NCBI RefSeq assembly: GCF_964355755.1
Contig: NC_092677.1
Span: 16,462,101 to 16,526,100 of the forward strand
Source of the DNA: Antedon mediterranea
Taxonomy: Eukaryota; Echinodermata; Crinoidea; Comatulida; Antedonidae
Direction of reading: 5' to 3'
Length of the DNA: 64,000 nucleotides
The translations under genes and the position numbers were made by a program. The notes beneath the pieces were generated by a model, which was not told the origin of the DNA, made no database searches, and saw only the letters and a list, made by a program, of their open reading frames with translations. Shown here piece by piece: positions 34,276-45,400 of the stretch (its first letter is position 1; each line of letters opens with the position of its first letter).

Positions 34276-37200
34276 TTAAGAGTCTGATACCTTTAACTTC
34301 ATATACACCGATGTCGGCATCCTCATCACGCAGGCTTTCATGTTTCGCTGTCGGAATGGTGGATGATGGAGAACAATCTCATACCACTGGCCAAGGCCTC
34401 CTTGGTCTACCCCTCGCAAACACTGGTTTTCCCACTGCATGTAAAGATCTCCCATGGCAAGTATTTGATCTTCAATATGAAAAACAGCACACACATCTGA
34501 AAACAGAAGTTTTCAGAAGTTAAATATAACCTACACAAACATTTCCTACAATGCAAAATATGTTAACTTTAGTCTTTCATGCTTAAATGTTAAAATTGGT
34601 GTTTTAACACAAATTTCCACAATGCAACAAATTTACTTCATGGATATGGAATACGATCACTTAGTTTTAAGGACTTCCTTTCCTTTTATTTGTGATATAT
34701 TGAATTATTATATTTGATTCATATTTTTTTGTATTGCCTAATTCTGGTGGACATAATACGTTAACTAATTTTGGTTTTCATTTGCAAACCTCTATATTTT
34801 ACATTATAGGATTATTTACAGTACTTACCACCATACAATGTATTAATATGTCTATGGATTTAATTCTTTAAATGACACAAAATGGTATACTCACTTGATA
34901 GATTTTGCATACTACATAAGTTATTCGGCGTTAGGCTAATCCAAAGTCCTTTGCTTCCTATATAAAGCTCTGACCCGCAGAACTTCATCCGATTCTCAGC
35001 ACTCGGACACATTAAGTTACGTTTTCCACCAAACACAAATATTGAATCCCCGACAGCCACTCCAGATGCGTATGCTCGACGTTCCTTCATGGGAGCAGAT
35101 GCCTTCCACTGCTTCAACATTGGATCGTAACACTCCACCGACTCGTACACATGACTTTGCGAACAACCGCCTATTACAAATATTTTTTTTTGCATAACAA
35201 TACAGCATGGAAACATACGCGGAATCGGCATAGATACGGAATATTCCCAAGTATCCGTTAATGTATTGTAAACTTCCATTGAAGTTAGTTCTTGATCGTT
35301 TGAGTTATTTCCACCGATCGCATAAATATCATTGTAAATTGCGACAAGATTATGGTTTTCGCGTGGCGTCAACATCGGTGATATTGCAGTCCATTGGTTC
35401 AAGCAAGGATTATACTTTTCTCCCGTGTTTAGAACGATTCTACGGCGGTTGTGACCATAAGTATAAGTCCTGCTGCCACCAGTTACATAAACTAGTCCCC
35501 CTGCAGCACAAAACAAAATTTTGTTTTAAATGTGTGTATGAAATTTACTTATTTCAATACTTTATTAGCTATGACGTCAAAGTGACAAATGAGATTAGTT
35601 CTTAGTAGTCCCTAATCTTCAAGGTCAAATTCAACACCCATAAAAAAACATTATGAATTTCTATAGACACGCCATCGCCAACCCTCATTATTGGTCTTTC
35701 ACACCTGATTTGTTTTTTTTTCAAACTTATTAGATCGCAACTTAATGTAACATTTTCCTTATGTGCCGCACACCAAAACAATATGTACGTAGCCTCGTGG
35801 TCCATTGTGAAAACAAAATAGTTGCTGATGCAGTATGTGTGAACCTGAACTGGAGTATGTAAAACTGAACTGGAGTATGTGAAACTGAACTGGAGTATGT
35901 GAACCTGAACTGGAGTATGTGAACCTGAACTGGAGTATGTGAACCTGAACAGGAGCAGGTGTGAAAGACCCTTTAAAGAGACAATTCATTGGTCATAGTG
36001 GGTTTACTGTGATTGTAACTGTTACATTAAAATATAGAATATATAAATAGAGTCGGTGGTTTAAAAAAAACTGTTTTGGCATCCACTCAATTCCATGATT
36101 TAATAAGGCAATAGATTAAAAATTAATTTTTCGCTTAAACGTTAACATCGTGATTTACCTGTTGCAACAATGGCATGATCTACTCTGGGCATCAGCATCG
36201 GTGCCATTGGGATCCAATATTGGACTGGTGCTGGCACTATCAAATAGGAACTTGGTGACTCTTTATTTTCCCTGAGGGACAAAATAGGCTATATAGGCTA
36301 TAGGTCATTGAAAAAGGCAATGTTTCAACATTTAGAGATGGTGCGCAAAACAAGTTGATTTCCAAATGCGATCAGTCAACAACGTCGCATAGCAACAATT
36401 CTCAAATTTCAAAATCATGTTAATTATCACTTCACTAGATATTAGGTAGGCTAATTCCAAATGACACATGATGCATAATTAACCAATCAAATTGCAAGAA
36501 TGCAATCAGGTGTGTTATAATTGTAAATGTCACTCACCCTTTAGAAACACTTCCAGCAACCATAATCACATTCTTGTAACCTCTCATATTGCTCGTAGGA
36601 GGATTCGCAAAGTATTTGCGCACAAGTTCTGTAGCGTCTTCATCCGCACTGATCAACGGGTTCTGTAAAATCTCATCATACATGTTCAAAGGTATGTTAC
36701 ACCATCGAACCAATCGTAGAATCTTTTCTAGGTGCACGTGGCGGTACTTCTCATCGTACTGTATCCACTGTATTAATGCACACACGAGAACAAAATCACA
36801 TCTATTTTGTGATACCTAAAAGAAAAAAATATCAATACAGGATTCAACCAAGAAGGAGGAGGGAGATGGATGTAAATATTCTACCTATCAATGCATCCCT
36901 TATACCAGAGTCAATTCAGTTGTGAATTTTAGATCTATTTTAATAATACAGTCAACTCTCCCAATGCCAGACTCTCTGAAAACTGGAAATTCTTCCAAAA
37001 CCAAACGTTTCCATCCAAAAGGTCCTAAATGTCTTTTTACCATTACAAACACAATTTAAAATACCAGATTTTCCTGAAAACTAGATATATTTGGCCAACT
37101 GAGGGCGTGTGACGCAGTGTGTTGGACGTTGGACTACCGATCGTCAGACCTAGGTTCGAATCCACCTCTCGCCGCATTGCTTGTATCCGTAGGCAAGATA

Positions 37201-40200
37201 CTTTACTTACGTTACCTCTCTCCACCCAGGTGTATAAATGGGTACCCAGTTAGATCAAGACACAACTTTGCGCTGGTTACTGGCTGCATTATGGGAGTAT
37301 GTTTCCATACGTGTTTGATCCCAAAAAATACTGGGGTAATAATGCTTGTAAAGCGCCTTTGAGCATGATTACTCATGAAAAGGGCGCTATATAAATGTGG
37401 TATTATTATTATTATTAACAGTGTCCGGTATTGGGAGAGTTGACGGTTTTTCCACTTTTATATAACACTACAGTATAAATTATATGATAAAGTACCGAAA
37501 CTAAAAAAGAAAATCTTCTACATTTGCTTTCTATATAGGAACTGGAATAGAAACAATCACTATATACAACTGTGGCACAAAGTCAGAATGCTGGAACTTG
37601 GGATTGGGAGTCTTAAAATGTTAACAACCACCCAGCTACTGCTCACACCTATGACTATACTTACACTTAATGTATCCATATTGGCAATTTCTTCAATTTT
37701 CGCCAACGGTAACTGCATGAATTCCTCCTCTTTAACAACCGATTCAAAGTTAGTTTCTAGCCAATCAGTTGCGAGACGATGAACTCGAGGACAAGAGTAA
37801 AGCTCTGTAAACGTGCGGATTCCAAGGCAATTGGACGAGCAAATGCAGTCCTCTATAAAATATATAAATAAACAAATACAATACTTCCATGTGATGTATA
37901 GAATAATATTATACAGTGAGTAGCCTATCTAATTAAGTAAGGGCAATTGATTAAAATTGCATCAAAAGACTACCGCTCTGAGGATTGTAATTTGTATATT
38001 ATGTCCTCGAGTATGATGATATTGACCGATTTCACGCGATTATCATGTCCCTATCATTAAACATAACATTTTTGAGGAGTTTGATATTGACTGTAATTTT
38101 CGATTGTGAACTTGTTTCTGTCGTAAACTAAATAAAAGTCATCTACTTGGAATCGAACTCAAAGGATTAGCCTACATCATCACGAGACAACGTTTTCACA
38201 CCGCCCCACGAAATTCGCTTGCAAAATAATCTTAACTATCCATACATAGCGCCCTCATTTTGTTATTCGCCCTCTATAGACGCACCGAAAGACTGTTTGT
38301 GATTGGTCAATAATCATGGTAGTAACCTGGTATACGCACGCTGCTGATTCGCCTAAAAGAAGACAAATTATTACCTAATAATATTGTTACGGTAAATTAA
38401 TATATTACTGTAATGTGTAGAATTATTGATGAAAGTGAATGTTTTATTAGTCATTAATTTAGAATCATTAATTAGTAATTATTTGCCTTTATTCTTTACA
38501 AGGTAACATGAACGCCTAACTAACATTCTACAGTAAAATCTACTGGTTGTTATAATATAACAGATATCGCCTTATAAAAATATTTTTTTTAATACCATCC
38601 ATAAATTTGCAAGAAACACAAAAAAATGAAATACAAGCACTAAAACACTGCAAGTCGTTTTCACTTGGATCACAGTGCACAGTGACGGTATTATTCTAAA
38701 TGAAAGTACCACCTAATAATAAATCTTTACCAAGAAATTCACAGCAAAGGTTCTTCAAGTCAGCCATGAGTAGGACATCCGAGGCCTGCAGGACATCTTG
38801 AATGTTACCCTCGTTTAACTCAATTTCACCACAGTATACATACTTTATAATCTGGTCAAACGTTCTGGCATTTACATCATTAATGTCAATGTTTCTGATA
38901 GCTTTGCCATTTCTGCTTTCAAGACTTGATCTTCCTTCATAGTTAAATAAAGACCTATGGAGTAATAGAATATTCAATTATCAAGACTTGATCTATCTTC
39001 ATAGTTAAATAAAGACCTATAATATGGAGTAATAGAATATTCAATTATCAAATCTGAAACAATTCATTGCAAACCATTTCCTGCCAGATTGCTCGTGTCA
39101 ATTAAATATATACAACTTATGGTAAAACCATCTGTGTTTGCGTTTTATTTTGAATCTATATAATTACACAGAACAAGAAACAATCAGAATAGATTCAGGA
39201 CAACCCAATAGTACTAAAATATTTTCAAGTCTATGCTCACGTTGGTTCTAAGACGCCAGAGAGTGTGCAGAATTATTCATTAAGGCACAAAGTAGCCAGC
39301 TGGGGGCATGAGTATAATATAGCACATATTTTTAATCGTTTGCTTGAGACTGGTATTTTCCCAGATACCCTGAAAATTGCAAAAATTGTTCCAATCTACA
39401 AAGCTGGGGATAAAAGTAGTTTCTCAAATTATCGACCGATCTCCTTTTAAAAAAACTATTTAACACTCTGTTGAAATTTATAGACAAATTTAATATTTTA
39501 TATTCAGGACAATTTGGTTTTTTCAGGAAAAAATATGTCCACTAGCCATGCATTGCTTCATATTTCAGAGTATATACTTAATTTAAAGAGATGAACAGGT
39601 CTAACTATACAATCAGAATTTTTATTGACTTAAAAAAGGCGTTTGATACCATCAACCACAATATCCTTTAAAACTAATTTAAATTGTTTATACATATTAC
39701 AAAAAAAGGCTCTCAGAAAGTCCCATACACCAGTCCAAGTAAACCAATTTTTAATATTTTTTAAAAATCAGTTTCAGTCAGTATCAGTTTGCATAACGGT
39801 TTTCATAACTTACTCCCAGCAATTGTTCGCATTTTATGCTCAGTTGTCCACGATAAATATACTCACCAAAACACCAATTCTACGCACAATTTAAAAGGAC
39901 CGCTCAAAAATCATTAAGTTTAGTCAGTAAAGGGCTTGAACTTTAGCGTGAAATACCTGAGACTCTTAAGTTACATAAGAATCCTATAACTGTTAAAATA
40001 AAATACCAAAATAAATTGCTTTTGCAATACTCTGATTAAAACAGGTATTTTGTTGTTTGTTTATGTCTCCCCTTTTTTAATGATTAAAACTGAACAATTA
40101 CATTTCACTTTCTGAGAAAACTATCTTTTTTTTGTTATGATAAAAAAAATATAAAAAAGCTTGTTTGCATTTTCTTAAAAGTTAAATTTGTTTTTCCTAT

Positions 40201-41941
40201 GCCCTTTGTGCCTTTTTTCATAATATATATATATATATTGTTTTGTAACAGGGGGTTTCTACCTATTATAAGCTGTGCTTCGGAGATTGCTCCTTTCCAT
40301 TCTGTTGTTTTGTAATGATTTTGTGAAAAGAAATAACGAAACCAACAAATGTACTGTATGTATGGTAGTATGAATGCAAGTGTTATGCGCGATTTGAACG
40401 ATTTGCGCAATTTGAAATTGCGCAAAAAAAATCCTTGCGCAATTTGAATTGAAACATGTGTTTCAAATTGCGCAAGCAACGTATTAAATTGCGCAAGTAA
40501 TCTGCAAATTGCGCAAGGTTTTTCGACAGATTGTGAAATCATGCACACCCATATTTTTATAGTAATTCCTAAGAATGATTCAAAATTAAAGATAAATATC
40601 GCATTTCCTTATTTTACTAGTGCAAATATTGTTATAAGTTAGCATACCGTCGAAGAACCGACGAAGGAAAACGAAGCGGTGGTGTTCCACCAGGCGGGCG
40701 CGGCGCGGGCGGCCGGCTATACTACTCTAGCCTAGCTAGGGTCTGGACTACTGATACTGACTAGGTTACATGGCCTAGCTTAAACTAATATTTAAAACTT
40801 AAAAAGTGAGTATTAAACATTATCTTCATTGAAATGGTCTTATTTATATAATAAAATACTAAATTTTAAACTCCTCTGCCTAGGCCTGGCCTAGCCATGT
40901 ATGGGAAAATTTACAGTTCGTTTTCAAATTGCGCAAAGGTGTCATATTGCGCAAGAACTATCTTGCGCAATTTACAAATTGTGCAGCGCAATTTAAAATT
41001 GCGCAAAGATTTTCTTGCACAATTTAAAATTGCGCAAGAATTCTTTGCGCAATTTCAAATTGCGCAAGGATTTTTTTGCGCAATTTCAAATTGCGCAAAT
41101 CGTTCAAATCGCGCATAACACAAGTACCAAGTAGCATGTATTATGACATGTCACATGTAATGTATGCAGTAAATTGGTGGCATATTCAAAGTAGTATATG
41201 CATAATGCAAGTAGTACAATGGTAAAAATCTTGCACATGTAATTTAGTAGCATGATGAAGCAAGTAAATGCCCTTTTTAAAAGGAGATTGATGGCACATG
41301 TATGTATGTAGCATTGTAGCATGTGGTTAGTAGCATGAGTACAGCTTATCATATGTGGCACAGGCATGTAGTATGGTGGAAAGTAGTGCAGAGTAGCATG
41401 GGCATGTCACATGCAATGCAAAATAGCATGGTCATATGCAAAATAGCAAGCATGTTCATGTGACATAGTGTATGCATAAGCATGTGAATGTAGCATAGGC
41501 TAGATAGGCTTTTATATGCAAAGTAGCATATTTATACAAAGAGCATGTGAATGTGGCATGTGTGCATAAGTAGCACAGAGTGGATCATGTGTAAAAAGTA
41601 GAATTACATTTATTATTATTAAATTATTAAAATTTGGAAAACAAATACAGTTTCAAGAAGTTATTCATAAATATTGTTTCAATATCATTACCATATTGTA
41701 ATATTATTATCAATCAGTGTAAATGTTGTGTTTTGTTAAAAAAAGTAACTCACAGCTAGAGGCTAGCTGCTGCAGCTTACCTAAAATATGGCGATACTGC
41801 GCAAAGAACATTCTGCTGAACACTGAACTCTTTTCCATCTACGACCAAAATAAGGTCACAGTGTTTAACATCTTTTCGAAGTTCTTGCAAGCTGTGCAGG
41901 AGCTGTTCTGCGTATTTTGGGGTTTTAAGTAATTTTGACAT
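34276..41941 (-). CDS. GAN: Gigaxonin (BTB-BACK-Kelch CUL3 adaptor), complete
   Basis: Gigaxonin (KLHL16) is a substrate adaptor of the CUL3 ubiquitin ligase controlling intermediate-filament and autophagy proteins. Exons (minus strand): 41941-41781, 38954-38731, 37852-37665, 36815-36538, 36271-36159, 35500-34895, 34496-34276; 1791 nt, 596 aa (human 597). All junctions GT-AG, in phase. The BTB domain covers exons 1-2 (CDLILVVDGKEFSVQ; IQDVLQASDVLLMADLK then NLCCEFL, close to human gigaxonin). BACK covers exons 3-4. Kelch repeats fill exons 5-7 (VFVIGG-type strands; ESVECYDP and KERR as in GAN; NLCSM...ILAMGDLY near the end). The start is the ATG for MSKLLKTP; the frame stays open upstream but has no ATG up to 41974. 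Intron 1 holds a LINE fragment and a palindrome-rich MITE. Divergent from NPEPL1. Confidence 0.95.
35842..35955. repeat. 20-bp tandem repeat
   Basis: About six copies of GAACCTGAACTGGAGTATGT with minor variants, inside GAN intron 5. A related sentence ('cctgaactggattcag', 'aggtgtgaaa') occurs near 61695-61730, so the unit probably arose from an interspersed repeat. Confidence 0.8.
37102..37415 (+). repeat. tRNA-derived SINE, family B, full-length
   Basis: The head GAGGGCGTGTGACGCAGTG has A-box character, and AGGTTCGAATCCACC is a perfect B box. The body has 'gtgtataaatgggtaccc' and 'tggctgcattatgggag'. The tail is 'gtaaagcgcctttgagcatg' ... 'gggcgctatataaatg' plus a (ATT)n run. It lies in GAN intron 3, opposite to GAN transcription. 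Similar 'gcgct' tails near 10590 and 62900 suggest more degraded copies. Confidence 0.8.
38920..39050 (-). repeat. Duplicated GAN exon 2 acceptor
   Basis: A 61-67-bp segment (start CAAGACTTGATC, end ATAGAATATTCAATTATCA) occurs at 38920-38980 and again at 38981-39050. Each contains the start of exon 2 and its AG acceptor. On the minus strand the upstream copy is met first; its acceptor (before 39016) leads to a TGA after 14 codons, so only the downstream acceptor (before 38954) keeps the frame. Confidence 0.85.
39270..39960 (+). pseudogene. Broken non-LTR retrotransposon reverse transcriptase fragment
   Basis: Frames read FPDTLKIAKIVPIYKAGDKS then NYRPIS near 39350-39447, and DLKKAFDTINHNIL near 39628-39670. 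These are motifs of jockey/CR1-type LINE reverse transcriptase. Stops and frame changes separate them and the catalytic core is missing. 'LQKKALR' follows. Lies in GAN intron 1, opposite strand to the gene. Confidence 0.75.
40381..41120. mobile_element. 740-bp MITE packed with TTGCGCAA palindromes
   Basis: Inverted ends TGTTATGCGCGATTTGAACG, flanked by CAAG at 40377-40380 and 41121-41124 as a possible 4-bp target duplication. The outer 130 bp on the left and 190 bp on the right hold 15 exact TTGCGCAA octamers (6 and 9), many in the larger palindrome TTGCGCAATTT-AAATTGCGCAA. The middle, with a GC-rich patch near 40695 and TAGCCTAG motifs, has none. No ORF. Lies in GAN intron 1. Confidence 0.8.
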
Positions 41942-42489
41942 TATTGATAACCCGATTAGTATTATCCTAGCCAAAGTATTAGCATCCTAAAGCGTAGTTG
42001 TTTGCTTCTTGGAGTCGTTGAACTAAACCTAGGCTAGGCTACACCAGTATTTTCAAAACAAGAAGGACGCTGCATTGCTGCTGCTGCTGCAGGCAAGAAG
42101 AAGACGGTGTCGTGTGCCTGTTTTTATTATTTGTTTACTGTATGGCGTATACCATTTTGATTATAGGGTTTAACATACTTTATGTCAAATGACTTAAATT
42201 ATTTTTGAAACTGTAACTGTATATATTAATACTTAAAATCAATGAAAATTCTTAAAAACAATAGCTGTACAAATATTATTCGATAAGATTGAACTAATGT
42301 GAATATTTATGATAAATAACTTTAGGAGTCAAATGGACGATTCTCAACAATAAGGTCAAGTTTATGACCTTTGATCCAGGGTCGTCTATCACATCCGTCA
42401 TCCGCCGCCCATCGTTTTTTGTTGCAAAAAAAGAAGTGGATGCCTCTTTCTGTTCTTTCTCTCTTCTTTAGACCTTAAAAACTTAAATT
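41942..42489. promoter_or_regulatory. Bidirectional GAN/NPEPL1 promoter region
   Basis: Only 548 bp separate the two divergent start codons, so a shared promoter is inferred. An inverted AGGTCA pair with 6-bp spacer (42353-42358 and TGACCT 42365-42370) resembles a nuclear-receptor half-site palindrome. Just before the NPEPL1 ATG a pyrimidine tract ending CTTCTTTAG (to about 42473) looks like a 3' splice site, so NPEPL1 may have an upstream noncoding exon. No TATA box is evident. Confidence 0.5.
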
Positions 42490-45400
42490 ATGTCGAATGT
42501 TACTTTGCAATATAGTACAAATAATAGTATTTCGGATCCAAATGATCGACCGGTTGTTGTTATTGGACAGCTTGGGCATTTAACTTCACTTCCATTTGAC
42601 AAAGTTAAAACCAAATTCGGCACTCGTGTCGACGAGGAGGTAACAAATTGCTGCTGCTGATGAGTGAGCACTAGGCCTAGGCCTAGATAGCTAACCGTAT
42701 TTTGTAGGCCTAGAAATATTTTAGTAAAAGTCAGAGTCAGAACCATTATTTATTATCATTTAATAGGCTAGGTAATTGCCATATATACCCTTTACTGTAA
42801 ATTTACTGTACATAAAAAAAACCCATTTGTATTTACTAGCTAGGCTAGGCCTACCCTTCCATCCGGCTAGAGTAGGGCCAGGCTATCATGAATTTTCTTG
42901 AGCACTGAGCTGACTGATTAATTTGTTTATAAATTGATTAATGATTTTATTTTTCAGACTTTCAAAGTTGCAGTATCGTCTCTACAGCCGTCACCGACAG
43001 ATCACATATCGATTTGGTTCAACAATGCCACTATTGCTTGTCTGCCGTTAAAAGCCAGTAGACATAATACACCGTCGAGAGCTCATGCTATTCCAAAGCT
43101 TGTAAAAGCCTATTTGACCAATGTTGGAAATGAATGTATAGTTGTACGTTAACATCTTGATACTTTCAAAATTCTTATAAACTCCAAAATAATTAGTAAT
43201 CAATCAATCTTTCAATCAATCTTTATTTCCATCATAACAAACATAAAATACAAATTAAGATGGAGGACGTACAACTAAAGATGAAGGACGTACAACTAAG
43301 GCAGAGCCTGAAATAAACGTTGTACTACCTTTACAATAATAACAATAACATTAACAATAACATAATAATGATTAAAAAGATAATGCTATCAGGAAAATTA
43401 GTATTTTATTCATGACCATCATTGACCGTGCGTGAAATTCCTTGTTTTATTAATTGGTAAGGTTTACTAGGCTTTTGCTTCTTAATTCTAACTAAAAGGC
43501 ATAATCAAATAAAGACAATTTTACATTAGATAATTGTTTAACAGTTTCATACTTTATTTCAGTTCCTTTTTAATAATGTAATCATCCATCATTATTTTTT
43601 AAAGATTGTATGTGAGCGGAAGTCTGTGTTTGCTTCTGGTTGTGCTGTAGCACGTGCATTTCCACTCTACTCACGCAAGACCGGTGCAAATAAATTACGA
43701 AAACGCACAGTGACTGTAGAGTTTATTTTAGTTGGCGAAGATAGCGACCAAAGCCTGACAGAAGATGAGATGAATTGTCTGGAACAAGCAGCTAAAGGCA
43801 TCAGGCTGACAGGTCGTATAGTAGATACGCCATGTAATGAAATGCATACAGATGCGTTTATTGAGGCAAGTTATATTATTACTAGGGGTGGATCAGTCCT
43901 GAATTGAGGTCGAAATGGGGTGGGCACATAAGCCAGCAGATGAAGGGTGTCTGATTATTTCTGCTGCCGATTATTTTATTTTTTATATTTTTATTTTATG
44001 TCTTTAGGCATTGTGGCCAAGGATTACCAATAGTGAATTAATCACTGTCCTGTCAGATAGGTGGTAATCCCCTGATGCAGGGTGAAACAGTTCACCGGTT
44101 ATAACTCTTTAGGTATGGTAAACGACGCCTTAACCGCTCGGCCATTTGACTCGGTTATGGAATGCTTAATTCTTGACGAGTCATTTTCTCACTCCACTCC
44201 ATTTTCTCACCCACTCCACTCCATTTTCTCACCCACCATTTAAAGCAGTTTCGAAATTATAATAATAACAGTTTATTTTTATTAATATTTTTTAGGAAAT
44301 TAAAATAGTTGGGAGTGATTTAGGGATTGAACCAATCATTGTCAGAGGTGAAGAACTGGATAGTCGTGGGTTTGGAGGTATCTATGGAGTGGGCAAAGCA
44401 GCTGACCACCCCCCTGCAATGGTTGTGCTCCAGCACAAATCACCATCTGCCACACAGACTGTAAGCTGGGTGGGCAAGGGTATCGTGTATGACACGGGTG
44501 GACTATCTATCAAAGGAAAGGTGAAGAAATTGGTTTTTTTTTTCCATACTCATCCAACAGCGAGCACAAACTCCAGGATGATTACAGGATGAATATTAGA
44601 CTAACTATTTTATAGTTTATCGTGCTTATAAACTTATTTGAGTGGAGTGGAGTTAAAAGAGTTACAACCTTGACACTAGGTCAGGATTGAACCCTGAACC
44701 TTGTGATTGGAAGGCAAGCACGTTAACCATCAAGCTATGTACAGCTCCACTATTAACCACCAAGCTACAGCTCCACTATTTAACCACCAAGCTACAGCTC
44801 CACTATTTAACCACCAAGCTACAGCTCCACTATTTTACCACCAATCTACAGCTCCACTATTTAACCACCAAGCTACAGCTCCACTATTAACCACCAAGCT
44901 ACAACTCCACTATTAACCACCAAGCTACAGCTCCACTATTTAACCACCAAGCCACAGCTCCACTATTTAACCACCAAGCCACAGCTCCACTATTTAACAA
45001 CCAAGCTACAGCTCCACTATTTAACCACAAAGCTACAGCTCAATTATTAACCACCAAGCTACAGCTCAACTATTAACCACCAAGCTACAGCTCAACTATT
45101 TAACCACCAAGCTACAGCTCCACTATTTAACCACCAAGCCACAGCTCCACTATTTAAACACCAAGCCACAGCTCCACTATTTAACCACCAAGCTACAGCT
45201 CCACTATTAACCACCAAGCTACAGCTCAATTATTAACCACCAAGCTACAGCTCCACTGTTAACCACCAAGCTACAGCTCCACTATTTAACCACCAAGCTA
45301 CAGCTCCACTATCTAACCACCAAGCTACAGCTCCACTATTTTACCACCAATCTACAGCTCCACTATTTAACCACCAAGCTACAACTCCACTATTAACCAC

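Noticed and set aside
34829-34851. A 23-nt in-phase micro-exon between GAN exons 6 and 7
   Set aside because: It has AG/GT borders, but exon 6 (ends 34895) already joins exon 7 (starts 34496) in frame to give SSNVCAVFHIED as in gigaxonin, so it is not needed.
41942-41974. Upstream extension of GAN (ARIILIGLSI)
   Set aside because: The frame is open but begins with TTG; the ATG at 41941 gives a protein of the normal family length.
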